Shown: positions 26,067-34,705, numbered from the stretch's first letter. The stretch is 56,055 nucleotides of DNA from an uncultured Bacteroidales bacterium (GCA_900318465.1 ONKQ01000027.1:1-56055), one strand, 5' to 3'. Numbers and translations are program-made. Notes: a model not told the origin generated them from the letters alone.

Positions 26067-27674
26067 CTATTTCCCTTTCAGGATTTTTTTGTATTGCTTC
26101 TCATTTTCAAGCACTTCCAACGCCTTCTGGATGCCAGGGTCGGCGGAGGCCATCACTTGGTAATACTGCTGCGTTTCCCAAACGTTGCGGGCAATCAAAG
26201 CTTTCACTTGCAGAAGCAAAAACTCCTCGGAATGGACAAACTGCTCGTCGTTCCATTCCACTTTGGCTTCTTCGGCGGCTTTCTTCAATCCGTCAACGAG
26301 GTCTTTCCCGACGGTAAACTCTTTGTTGAAACGCTCAAAATCACCATATTGCGCCTTGATTTCCTCGCGATGCTTGAGTCCATAGTCGGTGGTGAAACGG
26401 TTCAAGGCACCCTTACGGACGAGGTTGGTGTAGAGTTTGCTGTTGTATGCAGTATCCACAGGGATGAAAATGTCGGGCATGATGCCGCCACCGCCGTACA
26501 CGGTGCGTCCGCCATCGGTCTTAAACTTCAGTGAATCAGGGAAGTGGATACTGTCGGCGTGGAAATACTCGCCGTGTTCCAAACGCTTGGTCATTTCCTT
26601 GGCGTATTCTTCAACACCACCTTCGTAAGGCCGTTGGATGCAACGTCCCGAAGGCGTATGGTAGCGCGAGGTGGTGAGGCGGATTTGTGCGCCATCAGGC
26701 AGGTTGAAAGGTCTCTGAACCAAGCCCTTGCCAAATGAACGCCGCCCCATGACAATGCCACGGTCGTGGTCTTGAACGGCACCCGAAAGAATCTCGCTGG
26801 CCGAAGCCGAGCCTTCGTCAATCAGGACAACCAGCTTTCCGGTGGTGTAAAGTCCTTCCTTGGTGCTGCCCCATTCCTGGCGGGGCGAGTGGATGCCTTC
26901 GGTGAAGACGATGAGTTTGTCCTCTTCAATGAACTGGTCTACGAGTTCGATGGCGGTGTTGAGGTAGCCGCCTGTGTTGCCGCGCAAGTCGAAGATGAGC
27001 GACTCCATGCCTTGGGCTTGCAGCTTGGCGAATGCTTCCTTGAATTCTTGTGTCGACTCCTGCGCGAAGCGGTCAAGTTTAATATAGCCGACATGTTTGT
27101 CGAGCATGTAGGCCGCGTTGATGCTGTTCAATGGAATCTTGTCGCGGACAATCTCAAAATCAAGGAGTTCTGGGTCGTCGCCACGTTTCACGCTCACTGT
27201 GACCTTGGTTCCTTTCTTGCCGCGCAGACGCTTCTGCACGAAGTCGTTGTCGATTTTTTTGCCGAAGGCATTCTCTCCTGCAATCTTGATGATTTGGTCG
27301 CCGGCCATGATGCCCACCTTCTCGGACGGACCGCCTGCCGTGGGACTGATGACGGTGATGGTATCGCGAATGAGTTGGTAGGTCACGCCGATGCCTTCGA
27401 AACTACCCACAAGGGGTTCGTTGGCTTTCTCCACATCTTTTTTCGAGATGTAGGCCGAGTGTGGGTCGAGCTCCTTCAGCGCGGCAATGATGGCGTCTTC
27501 CGTCACTTTGTCCATGTTGGCGGTATCGACGTAGAAGTTTTCGATGAGGTAAAGCGTTGTGCCCAGTTTCTGGGCGTTCATCTGCGCTTTCGATTGGAGG
27601 TGGTTTTGTTGGGCATGAATGTTGAATGAAATGTTGCAAATGATTGCTAAAACAAAAACTCTTAAAAATTTCAT
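26067..27674 (-). CDS. C-terminal processing peptidase (S41 family, CtpA/Prc type)
   Basis: A 535-residue periplasmic serine protease. A signal peptide (residues 1-22, ending NIHAQQ) is followed by an N-terminal helical part, a PDZ domain (about 85-165, GIGVTYQL and AGDQIIKI) and the S41 core. By the spacing of 25 seen in Prc, the nucleophile is Ser291 in GSASASE and the base Lys316 in RRSFGKG. The C-terminal 160 residues are an extra helical region found in Bacteroidales members. CtpA proteases trim exported proteins or peptidoglycan enzymes. Its ATG overlaps the stop of the upstream HEPN gene (ATGA at 27671-27674), so it is translated as the third gene of an MNT-HEPN-protease operon, which is unusual. 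Confidence 0.92.
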   Translation of the reverse strand: MKFLRVFVLAIICNISFNIHAQQNHLQSKAQMNAQKLGTTLYLIENFYVDTANMDKVTEDAIIAALKELDPHSAYISKKDVEKANEPLVGSFEGIGVTYQLIRDTITVISPTAGGPSEKVGIMAGDQIIKIAGENAFGKKIDNDFVQKRLRGKKGTKVTVSVKRGDDPELLDFEIVRDKIPLNSINAAYMLDKHVGYIKLDRFAQESTQEFKEAFAKLQAQGMESLIFDLRGNTGGYLNTAIELVDQFIEEDKLIVFTEGIHSPRQEWGSTKEGLYTTGKLVVLIDEGSASASEILSGAVQDHDRGIVMGRRSFGKGLVQRPFNLPDGAQIRLTTSRYHTPSGRCIQRPYEGGVEEYAKEMTKRLEHGEYFHADSIHFPDSLKFKTDGGRTVYGGGGIMPDIFIPVDTAYNSKLYTNLVRKGALNRFTTDYGLKHREEIKAQYGDFERFNKEFTVGKDLVDGLKKAAEEAKVEWNDEQFVHSEEFLLLQVKALIARNVWETQQYYQVMASADPGIQKALEVLENEKQYKKILKGK

Positions 27675-28084
27675 GGTAATAAATATTGTTCCTTAATCAC
27701 TCCTATAACTCTATCAATAAACGCTGCTGTTTCAGTAATACGAGGCGTTGTGTCTTCTTCAGTGGCATAATAGGTACAGTTGTAATCTGCTTTTTCACGT
27801 AAAGTTTGCATCTGTGAATAGAATGCGCCATCGCTTTTGGGAAGGATTCCCGTCTTAATGAAATGTTGATGAAACTGGATTACGGTGCCTTGATGTGAGC
27901 CTGCTGGATAGCCTTCGCTAATTAATAAGGCAGTAACAGCATGAAAAGCCGTGTAAAACAACCGAGTGGCAATGTTGTTCCACAAGCCAGCCTGTCGCAA
28001 GATCTCAACCTCCGCAAAAGTCCTTCTTGATTTCTCAATTTCCATGCCGACGATGGTTCTTCTTTCTTCTTCGTTCAGGCTCAT
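27671..28084 (-). CDS. HEPN-domain protein (second MNT/HEPN pair)
   Basis: A 137-residue HEPN protein with R41-x6-H48 in the helix TRLFYTAFHAV, the HEPN RNase-type motif, and the conserved REKADYNCTYYATEED segment later on. It overlaps the MNT gene upstream (28081-28084) and the S41 protease gene downstream (27671-27674), each by four bases. It is related to the HEPN protein at 6425-6820 but clearly diverged. A toxin role is inferred from the family. Confidence 0.85.
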   Translation of the reverse strand: MSLNEEERRTIVGMEIEKSRRTFAEVEILRQAGLWNNIATRLFYTAFHAVTALLISEGYPAGSHQGTVIQFHQHFIKTGILPKSDGAFYSQMQTLREKADYNCTYYATEEDTTPRITETAAFIDRVIGVIKEQYLLP

Positions 28085-28395
28085 ATCAAAACGATTTTGT
28101 CGTGTTCCACATTCTTATAATAAGGAAGGAAAGTCATAGCATCCCATTCCTCTTGAGAATAGGTTTGGACGCTGAAATATTCTCCCAAATCAAAACCAAG
28201 TTCCATGATTGGGTAGGCAATATTTTGGAAATCAGAGGCTTCTTGAGGACGGTTTAGCAAAATGAGTAAGTCCCAATCGGAGCCTTCGTGATAATCGCCT
28301 CTGGCTCGTGAACCGTATAACAGCAAGTGTGCATCTTCAGGAAGCACATGCCTGCCGATTTGTTGAATTTGGTGAAGAATGTCAGCGTGGCTCAT
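28081..28395 (-). CDS. MNT-type minimal nucleotidyltransferase (second pair)
   Basis: A 104-residue nucleotidyltransferase: GSRARG at residues 28-33 followed by GSDWDLL with Asp40 and Asp42. The start at 28395 (MSHADILHQI) gives the same length as the paralogue at 6114-6428, and the promoter box at 28415 lies 20 bases upstream; a start at 28425 would precede the promoter. It overlaps the HEPN gene by four bases. The predicted role is to inactivate the HEPN partner by AMPylation, as in MntA/HepT. Confidence 0.85.
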   Translation of the reverse strand: MSHADILHQIQQIGRHVLPEDAHLLLYGSRARGDYHEGSDWDLLILLNRPQEASDFQNIAYPIMELGFDLGEYFSVQTYSQEEWDAMTFLPYYKNVEHDKIVLI

Positions 28396-28414
28396 AGCGT
28401 TGGGATATTTGCCG

Positions 28415-28422
28415 CAAAGATA
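28415..28422 (-). promoter_or_regulatory. -7 promoter box of the MNT-HEPN-protease operon
   Basis: TATCTTTG on the minus strand followed by CGGCAAA. It decides the 28395 start and is the only clear promoter before the S41 gene. Confidence 0.55.
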
Positions 28423-28435
28423 CACATTTTTCCCG

Positions 28436-29008
28436 TTACTGCCTCAATATTTCAAAAGTGTTGTCCTCATTGAGTTTGATGATGGTCGAACTTTTGGGCT
28501 TGCAGAAATTGTCGTGGTAGAGCTGCACCACATAATCCACCGAGTTTTTGATTTCATCGCATATATCGTTGTAAATCATTGATGAAGGTTGACCAGTCAG
28601 GTTGGCCGATGTCGAGGTGATGGGCTTGCCGAGACGCCGGATGACTTCCTTGCAGAACTCATTGTCGACCACGCGGATGCAGATGCTCTTGTCATCGGAA
28701 ACGGCCTTGGCCAAGTTCTTGCTTTCGGGATAGATGATGCTGAGCGGACTTTTGGCGCCTTTGATGAGGTCGTAGGCGATGGCTGGCACGCTAACCACAT
28801 AATCCTGAAGCCTTTCCGCCGAATCGACGAGGATGATGAGGCTCTTGTTGAGCGGCCTCTGCTTGACGGCGTAAACCCTCAGGCAGGCCTTGTTGTTGGT
28901 GGCGTCGCAGCCCACACCCCAAATGGTGTCGGTGGGGTAGAGGATGGTCTTTCCGGCTTTCAGCGCCGCCACGGTGCGTTCCACTTCTTGTTCAAATGTT
29001 TCTTCCAT
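28436..29008 (-). CDS. tsaC: L-threonylcarbamoyladenylate synthase (TsaC/YrdC family)
   Basis: A 190-residue enzyme making threonylcarbamoyl-AMP from Thr, bicarbonate and ATP, the first step of the t6A37 modification of ANN-decoding tRNAs. The YrdC fold is seen in TILYPTDTIWGVGCDA near the N-terminus, the KQRPLNKSLIILV basic motif, and TSTSANLTGQPS. It is the short form, lacking the extra C-terminal Sua5 domain. It lies 54 bases downstream of a glycosyltransferase gene on the same strand and may share its transcript. Confidence 0.92.
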   Translation of the reverse strand: MEETFEQEVERTVAALKAGKTILYPTDTIWGVGCDATNNKACLRVYAVKQRPLNKSLIILVDSAERLQDYVVSVPAIAYDLIKGAKSPLSIIYPESKNLAKAVSDDKSICIRVVDNEFCKEVIRRLGKPITSTSANLTGQPSSMIYNDICDEIKNSVDYVVQLYHDNFCKPKSSTIIKLNEDNTFEILRQ

Positions 29009-29062
29009 AAGGCTTATGTTTTGACTACGAGACTTCGAGACGCGAACTCGCCGTCACGCAGT

Positions 29063-29824
29063 CTATATTCCTTGTTTTACTCTCTTTCGTAATAAGTTGT
29101 ATTTATGTCTATTGGCCTGCGTCATCATGCGGCAGATGCTGAAGCCCGTCTTGCCGTAGAGGAAACCACCTTTTATAATATAGGTGCGGATGAAATTGAT
29201 GCTCGGGCTGAAAAGATAGGGCAGGAGGCCCGTCTTTTTTCCGCGCTCGTAGTAAGATTGTGCGCCCAATTCCGCAAAGTGGAACTGCTGCTTGCGGAAG
29301 GCTTCGGGAGTGTCCCAAGAATAATGTAACAGGTCGCCTTGCAGCAAGGTTTTCTTCGGCGTTTCCTTAAAGTTCAGCCACTCGTGGATGAGCCCTTCCC
29401 ATTGGGCAAAGCCGCGCCGCCAGATGCGGATTTTGGTCTCCGGGTAAAGCCCGCAGCCTTTCACCCACCGACCACAATAGTTGTTGAGGCGGTTCATGGC
29501 GAAGACCTCGTTTTCGGCGATTTCCTTGTCTTTCAGTGTTTTGATGGACTGCTTCAGCTCGTCAGAGAGGGTTTCGTCGGCATCAATGCTGAAGATGAGG
29601 TCGCAGGTGGCGAGGTCGTCGGCGAGGTTCTTTTGGTCGGAGTAGCCGAGCCAGTCTTGCGAGAAGAATTTCACGACGTAGCGGTCGCAGATGGCCTCGG
29701 TCGCATCGGTGGAATGTGAGTCCACAACGATAATCTCGTCGGCAATATTTTGAACAGAGTCAAGGCATTGCGCGATTTTCTCTTCCTCGTTGAAAGTGAT
29801 GATGACGACCGAAAGGGTGTTCAT
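29063..29824 (-). CDS. Family 2 glycosyltransferase (lipopolysaccharide core type)
   Basis: A 253-residue GT2 enzyme with the GT-A fold: LSVVIITFNEEEKIAQCLDS at the start, EIIVVDSHSTDAT, and the metal-binding SIDADE near residue 82. The later KIRIWRRGFAQWEG and LLHYSWDT segments resemble the WaaE/KdtX group that adds sugars to the lipopolysaccharide core. It is cytoplasmic, acting at the inner membrane. Donor and acceptor are not predictable here. Confidence 0.88.
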   Translation of the reverse strand: MNTLSVVIITFNEEEKIAQCLDSVQNIADEIIVVDSHSTDATEAICDRYVVKFFSQDWLGYSDQKNLADDLATCDLIFSIDADETLSDELKQSIKTLKDKEIAENEVFAMNRLNNYCGRWVKGCGLYPETKIRIWRRGFAQWEGLIHEWLNFKETPKKTLLQGDLLHYSWDTPEAFRKQQFHFAELGAQSYYERGKKTGLLPYLFSPSINFIRTYIIKGGFLYGKTGFSICRMMTQANRHKYNLLRKRVKQGI

Positions 29825-29846
29825 GGCTTAACTGTGATTATACTAT

Positions 29847-30845
29847 TTATTTTACGAATTTCACAATACAGTCGATGCAGATGGGCTTTGCACTAATATC
29901 GTCAATAAAGACATTTGCAGGGTGCATGTCTTCTAAGGCAATGCGGTCTGAAATGTAATTGACTCCTTGCCCCGAATGATTATCGCGGAAGCCCTTTGAG
30001 AATGCCAGTTCGTCAATTTCTTCTTTGTAAGCAAGTCGGAGGCATTGGATATAGTTCTGTGTGAGAATGATTCGGAAAAGGCCGTCGGAGTCGCGAGTGA
30101 AGCCTATTACATGCATTGCTGTTTCAGGAAACAAGTAGTTGTGAAGGGCAATGGCTTCCAGTGCTTTTTGTGTGGTGGAATAAATAGACGCACGTTCTTT
30201 GGCTACGGAAGTGTCGCCTTCCCTGTAATAAACCTTGGCTTCGGCTCCTTGGGCTATCATCGGGCCGAGGGCGCTTGTCAAGATTTCATCAGTTTTTTCG
30301 ATCCACAGATGTGCTGCTTTTGCCCACTGTTCAATGAGCTTCTCTTGCAACTCGTCTATTTCCCAATGGCTTGGGCTTCTTTTGCCGCTTTCAGCATCTC
30401 CACTTGTTTCAAGGCTTGTTCTCGCGTAGCTCGCGACGACGGACGCCCCAATAAGAGCCGAACCTCCCTTGCAGAATCCTGCATGCTCTGGAATAGTGTA
30501 TCGAGGAAAGTTTGTCGATCCATTTTGTATGTCATTTATGTAATTGTCAATCAGTTGGAGTGTATGCTTCGAAAAAGCATTGTATTTTATTGATGTGTTG
30601 ATTTGGTCTTGTTGAGTTGGCCAATAATCGTCTAAATTCAATCGCTCTTTTGTGTCCCAATCAGGCTCGGGCACAATGGCGACGTTGCAAATCTCAATAA
30701 TCTCATCTTCAGTCAATCCAAGGCCAGACCTTTCCAATTCTTCCCGCACATCAATCGTCCATCGGGAGTCGATAAGTTCCGACCAACCTCTGTCGTCCAA
30801 ATATCGGAGACCGTTAGATATTGCAGATGGATTTGAGAAAGGCAT
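29847..30845 (-). CDS. Polyvalent-protein-type kinase-like protein
   Basis: A protein of about 332 residues. The C-terminal half resembles the Ser/Thr/Tyr kinase-like domain found in phage and mobile-element polyvalent proteins: GAEAKVYYREGDTSVAKER could be the ATP-binding lobe, then a catalytic-loop-like EDMHPANVFID and a metal-site-like ICIDCIVKF. The N-terminal half has no recognised domain. I prefer the start at 30845 (MPFSNPSAISNG), because a TAnnTTTG box lies 18 bases upstream; starts at 30926 or 30968 are possible and would place that box inside the gene. It stands alone with no other phage genes, so its target and role are unknown. Confidence 0.7.
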   Translation of the reverse strand: MPFSNPSAISNGLRYLDDRGWSELIDSRWTIDVREELERSGLGLTEDEIIEICNVAIVPEPDWDTKERLNLDDYWPTQQDQINTSIKYNAFSKHTLQLIDNYINDIQNGSTNFPRYTIPEHAGFCKGGSALIGASVVASYARTSLETSGDAESGKRSPSHWEIDELQEKLIEQWAKAAHLWIEKTDEILTSALGPMIAQGAEAKVYYREGDTSVAKERASIYSTTQKALEAIALHNYLFPETAMHVIGFTRDSDGLFRIILTQNYIQCLRLAYKEEIDELAFSKGFRDNHSGQGVNYISDRIALEDMHPANVFIDDISAKPICIDCIVKFVK

Positions 30846-30862
30846 ATTCAATATATTTGTGG

Positions 30863-30870
30863 CAAAATTA
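30863..30870 (-). promoter_or_regulatory. -7 promoter box of the polyvalent-type kinase gene
   Basis: TAATTTTG on the minus strand, 18 bases before the preferred ATG. No clear -33 motif was found. Confidence 0.4.
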
Positions 30871-30960
30871 CAAATTCTTTGTTTATTGGGATTTGCTTTG
30901 CGAAGAATTATTGAATAATTCGCCATCCGAAATCTTCTTAAATTGATGGTTTTAGTGCGT

Positions 30961-31073
30961 AGTTTCAACCAAATCTACCCAAATACACATAGATTTGGTT
31001 GGAAGTAATGCAAAAATCGCGTTAGTTTCAACCAAATCTCATCAAAAAAGGGTGGATTTGGTTGGAAGTAATG
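30961..31073. promoter_or_regulatory. Two tandem inverted repeats, probable operators of the DUF234 ATPase gene
   Basis: Two 50-bp copies at 30961-31010 and 31024-31073 with a 63-bp period. Each has AGTTTCAACCAAATCT on the left, a different 14-16-base centre, and (AG)ATTTGGTTGGAAGTAATG on the right; the arms are inverted complements. The right arm of the second copy contains the TTG (31062-31064) that would be the -33 element of the next promoter, so a protein bound there could block transcription. Confidence 0.75.
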
Positions 31074-31082
31074 ATTTTTTTG

Positions 31083-31090
31083 TACTTTTG
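31083..31090 (+). promoter_or_regulatory. -7 promoter box of the DUF234 ATPase gene
   Basis: TACTTTTG, 18 bases after the TTG inside the palindrome and 25 bases before the ATG at 31115. Confidence 0.6.
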
Positions 31091-31114
31091 CCGTCGGATT
31101 AAAGCGTTATTGTT

Positions 31115-32536
31115 ATGCTTATCGGAAGAAATGAAGAACAACGGCTTTTGCTGTCGTTGCTTGAATCGGACAAGTCGGAATTTGTGGCGGTTTACGGTCG
31201 TCGCCGCGTGGGGAAAACCTATTTGGTGCGCGAGGCGTTCAACTATAACTTCGCCTTTCAACACGCTGGTATTCAGGATGCCACGATGAAGGAACAGTTG
31301 GAAGAATTCCATCATTCGCTCCTATTGGCAGGCGTGAAAGGAAGCAAGAAGCCGCGCAATTGGTCGCAGGCCTTTTTCATGCTGGGTCAGCATCTGGCCG
31401 CGTTGCCTGAAGGGAAAAAAGTGGTCTTCATTGACGAATTGCCGTGGTTAGACACCCCTTGCTCCAAATTCGTGACCGCTTTGGACCATTTTTGGAACGG
31501 CTGGGCTTCGGCGCGGAAAGACATCGTTTTGGTGGTTTGCGGGAGTGCCACCTCATGGATTATCGACAACATAGTCATGAACTACGGCGGGTTGCACAAT
31601 CGGCTGACGCGCCAGATTTACATAGAGCCTTTCACCTTGCATGAGTGCGAGTTGTACGCACAATCGAAGCGGTTGGGCATGAATCGACGCAACATCCTCG
31701 AAACCTACATGGTGATGGGCGGCATCCCTTTTTATTGGGATTTTCTGCAAAAGGAATTGTCGTGGGCGCAGAACATTGACCGTATGTTTTTCCACAAGAA
31801 CGGTGAGATGCGGCGCGAGTTCAATGCGCTTTATTCCTCGCTGTTTCGCCATCCGCAGGCCTATATCGATGTGGTGACCGCGTTGGGCACCAAAAAAATT
31901 GGCATGACACGGACGGAAATCATTGAGGCGTTGGGCGAAAACAATGGCGGCACTTTAACGAAAATCCTCACCGAACTCGAGGAATGTGATTTCATACGCT
32001 CATACACCGCCATCGGGAAAGCGAAGAAAGAGACTGTCTATCAGCTTATTGACAACTTTACGCTGTTCTATTTCAAGTTTATGGCCGGAAAAGACATCAA
32101 CGACAAAAACTATTGGTCGTCCATCCTGAAACAACCCATCTACAACACTTGGAGCGGATTGGCCTTTGAGCGTGTTTGCTTCCAGCATATCGACCAAATC
32201 AAGAAGGCATTGGGCATTGCGGGCGTGGTCAGCAATGTGCATTCGTGGACTTATCGCCCGAAAAACAAACAAGAAACGGGTGTGCAAATCGACATGCTCA
32301 TCGACCGCGACGACAATGTCATCAACCTGTGCGAGATGAAGTTTGCCAAGGACGAATACGAAATCACCGCTGCCTACGATGCGGAGATGCGCCGCAAAAC
32401 ACGCATCTTTGAAGGCAATACGGGTACGCGCAAAGCCGTCACCATAGTGATGATTACCTCTTACGGATTGGTGCGCAACGAATGGGCCAACGACATTCAA
32501 CGGCAGGTGGTGATGGATGATTTGTTTGAGGCGTAA
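31115..32536 (+). CDS. Archaeal-type AAA ATPase with DUF234 nuclease-like domain
   Basis: A 473-residue protein. The N-terminal ATPase has P-loop GRRRVGKT at residues 28-35 and a Walker B-like VVFIDELPW. A winged-helix-like part follows (IGMTRTEIIEALGENNGGTLTKILTELEE). The C-terminal DUF234 region has a PD-(D/E)XK-like pattern (TGVQIDMLIDR...NLCEMKFAKDEY). The family is common and multicopy in Bacteroidales and archaea; its function is unsettled. The repeated palindromes before it suggest tight control, possibly by itself. The downstream GrpB gene starts 17 bases after its stop. Confidence 0.9.
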   Translation: MLIGRNEEQRLLLSLLESDKSEFVAVYGRRRVGKTYLVREAFNYNFAFQHAGIQDATMKEQLEEFHHSLLLAGVKGSKKPRNWSQAFFMLGQHLAALPEGKKVVFIDELPWLDTPCSKFVTALDHFWNGWASARKDIVLVVCGSATSWIIDNIVMNYGGLHNRLTRQIYIEPFTLHECELYAQSKRLGMNRRNILETYMVMGGIPFYWDFLQKELSWAQNIDRMFFHKNGEMRREFNALYSSLFRHPQAYIDVVTALGTKKIGMTRTEIIEALGENNGGTLTKILTELEECDFIRSYTAIGKAKKETVYQLIDNFTLFYFKFMAGKDINDKNYWSSILKQPIYNTWSGLAFERVCFQHIDQIKKALGIAGVVSNVHSWTYRPKNKQETGVQIDMLIDRDDNVINLCEMKFAKDEYEITAAYDAEMRRKTRIFEGNTGTRKAVTIVMITSYGLVRNEWANDIQRQVVMDDLFEA

Positions 32537-32553
32537 TTTATCAAGAGAGAACT

Positions 32554-33126
32554 ATGGATATAGGAAAAGAACTATCCGAAATGACCTTGGAAGAACTATG
32601 GGAACTGTTCCCCATATTTCTCATTGCGCCTGATGAAAAGTGGGTTGGATATTACGACGAGATAGCGTCTTTTCTACAAAAAGCATTAAAGGACTATTCT
32701 ATTGAGAGGATTAGCCATATCGGTAGCACGGCGATAAAAGGAATATGGGCGAAAGACATTGTTGACGTGCTAATTGAAATACCATATAACCAAGACATTG
32801 AAACAGTGGCCTATACGATGGAACGGAATGGTTTTATCAGAATGTCCACCGGAAAAAGCAGGATTTCATTCAACAAGGGATATACGAAGGACGGGTTTGC
32901 AGATAAAGTGTATCACGCCCATCTCAGGTATGTGGGTGACAATGACGAACTGTATTTTAGGGATTATCTGAACGAGCATCCGCAAATTGCGAAAGAGTAT
33001 GAAATACTGAAGTTGGGATTGTGGAAAAAGTACGAGCATAACAGGAATGCCTATACGGATGCGAAAACAGGCTTTATTTGCAAGTGGACAGCGGAAGCCC
33101 GCAAACTTTATGGTGATAGATACTGA
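32554..33126 (+). CDS. GrpB family protein (nucleotidyltransferase-like, UPF0157)
   Basis: A 190-residue GrpB-family protein, predicted to have a nucleotidyltransferase-like fold and not related to the chaperone GrpE. Visible motifs are the HIGSTAIKGIWAKDIVDVLIE core (GS...D.D) and the conserved late LRDYLNEHP-like FRDYLNEHPQIAKEYEILK. No substrate is known. It begins 17 bases after the DUF234 ATPase gene and is followed by an acetyltransferase gene; families of this set often travel in resistance or accessory clusters. Confidence 0.85.
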   Translation: MDIGKELSEMTLEELWELFPIFLIAPDEKWVGYYDEIASFLQKALKDYSIERISHIGSTAIKGIWAKDIVDVLIEIPYNQDIETVAYTMERNGFIRMSTGKSRISFNKGYTKDGFADKVYHAHLRYVGDNDELYFRDYLNEHPQIAKEYEILKLGLWKKYEHNRNAYTDAKTGFICKWTAEARKLYGDRY

Positions 33127-33178
33127 CAATGAGTATGACAAAGTGAAACTTGGAAGTCAAACAATGCAATGATAAAAA

Positions 33179-33826
33179 ATGAATAGACCCAATCCAAACG
33201 AGGCGTTCCCGAACCCGAAGATTCCGAGCCTCTGCTACATCAAAAATGTGGTGAAAAATCCGCGTATCATCATCGGTGACTACACCTATTACGATGATGC
33301 GGACGGTGCCGACCAGTTTGAGAAACACGTCACCCACTTTTATGATTTCATCGGCGACAGGCTGATTATCGGTAAGTTCTGTGCTATTGCCAAGGGCGTG
33401 GAATTTGTGATGAACGGTGCCAATCACAGGATGGATTGCGCCACCACTTATCCCTTCTACATTATGGGTGAAAACTGGGGCTCGGCAATTGCCCCGGTGA
33501 AAGAAGAGTTGCCCTTGAAAGGCGATACCGTTGTTGGCAATGATGTTTGGATAGGTCAGAACGTGACGGTGATGCTCGGTGTGCATATTGGCGACGGAGC
33601 CATCATCGGGGCCAACTCGGTCGTGGCCAAAGACATTCCACCATATTCGGTTGCTGTTGGTAATCCTTGCCGTGTGGTCAGGAAGCGCTTTGACGATGAT
33701 TTGATAGAATTGTTGCTCAAATTCAAATGGTGGGATAAAAGCATTGAGGAGATTGAGAGCCTAATGCCCATTCTTTCTTGTGGAGATTTGGAAAAAGTCA
33801 AAAAAGAATTGAAGGTTAGACTTTAA
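33179..33826 (+). CDS. Xenobiotic O-acetyltransferase (Vat/CatB-like, left-handed beta-helix)
   Basis: A 215-residue hexapeptide-repeat acetyltransferase of the Vat (streptogramin A) and CatB (chloramphenicol) family. Signatures are [11 protein letters not shown], the conserved [15 protein letters not shown] with the catalytic His, and [35 protein letters not shown], ending in the family [12 protein letters not shown]. Length fits the family (about 210). The real acceptor is uncertain: many such genes in gut bacteria do not give resistance. Confidence 0.9.
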   Translation: MNRPNPNEAFPNPKIPSLCYIKNVVKNPRIIIGDYTYYDDADGADQFEKHVTHFYDFIGDRLIIGKFCAIAKGVEFVMNGANHRMDCATTYPFYIMGENWGSAIAPVKEELPLKGDTVVGNDVWIGQNVTVMLGVHIGDGAIIGANSVVAKDIPPYSVAVGNPCRVVRKRFDDDLIELLLKFKWWDKSIEEIESLMPILSCGDLEKVKKELKVRL

Positions 33827-33863
33827 ATACGCCCAATGTTTTTCAATATTTATAAATGGTACT

Positions 33864-34676
33864 ATGATATTCAACACATTTGGAAATAAAGAAAACCAAA
33901 GCCTGCTGTTGATACCAGGGCTGGGCGTGTCGCACGAGATATTCCTGCCGCTGATGGAACTTTTGAAAGACGAATTCTACATTGTCGCAGTTGGCATTGA
34001 CGGATTTCTGCTCGGTCAGGAGTCTCGGTTTACCTCTGTCGATGATCAGGCTGTTCAGGCGAGTCGATACATTCGGAAAAACCTGAATGGGCATTTGGAT
34101 GTTGCCTACGGCCTTTCTTTGGGTGGAAAGATACTGTCCCGAATGTTGGAACGGAACGAAATCGTGATAGACCACGCCATTATGGATGCGGCGCCCTTGC
34201 TGCCCCTGCCCAAGTGGAGCGTGGACCCGCTTCGATATTACCAAAGTTTGAACGTGTGGACTTGCTATCACTGGACGGGTTTCTGGAAATTCGTGTTCCA
34301 TTCCCACTATTTCGATGTGCTGTTGGATGAATGTAAGAAAGTGTGGCCATACGGGAAGGGGAAGGCAGTGCGAGACGGCTACAAGGATGTCTATACCAAC
34401 AAGTTGGAATCCATCCACGGGGCTGACATTCATTATTGGTATGGCACCAAGGAGGCTTTCGTGGCCAAGCCGCAAGCCAAGCATCTGCTTCAACTATGCC
34501 CTGATGCCCACGTGGAGGTCTTCTCCAAAATGAATCACGGGCAATTGCTTGTGGATTATCCGGAAGAGGTGGCTGAAAGGATTCAAAGAATGGGACAAAG
34601 TCAGAAAGAGGACGTTCCCTATCTTGACACACCCTCTTCTTCTCGACTTATCTTTGCTTCGCATTGGGAATGCTGA
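33864..34676 (+). CDS. Alpha/beta hydrolase
   Basis: A 270-residue alpha/beta hydrolase. The oxyanion region LLLIPGLGVSHEIF is followed by the nucleophile elbow GLSLGG with Ser85, a late Asp candidate, and the catalytic His in SKMNHGQLLVDYPEEV. The lid is rich in Trp and aromatics (WTCYHWTGFWKF). The substrate is unknown. The final 30 residues (after RIQRMGQ) look unlike the family and may be an unnatural tail. It lies 37 bases after the acetyltransferase gene on the same strand. Confidence 0.8.
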   Translation: MIFNTFGNKENQSLLLIPGLGVSHEIFLPLMELLKDEFYIVAVGIDGFLLGQESRFTSVDDQAVQASRYIRKNLNGHLDVAYGLSLGGKILSRMLERNEIVIDHAIMDAAPLLPLPKWSVDPLRYYQSLNVWTCYHWTGFWKFVFHSHYFDVLLDECKKVWPYGKGKAVRDGYKDVYTNKLESIHGADIHYWYGTKEAFVAKPQAKHLLQLCPDAHVEVFSKMNHGQLLVDYPEEVAERIQRMGQSQKEDVPYLDTPSSSRLIFASHWEC

Positions 34677-34705
34677 TATGCAAGTGTTTTAGATTGTGCA
34701 ATTGG

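Noticed and set aside
33179-33826. Calling the Vat-like gene an antibiotic resistance gene
   Set aside because: Family membership is clear, but many chromosomal relatives do not confer resistance, so only the enzyme class is stated.
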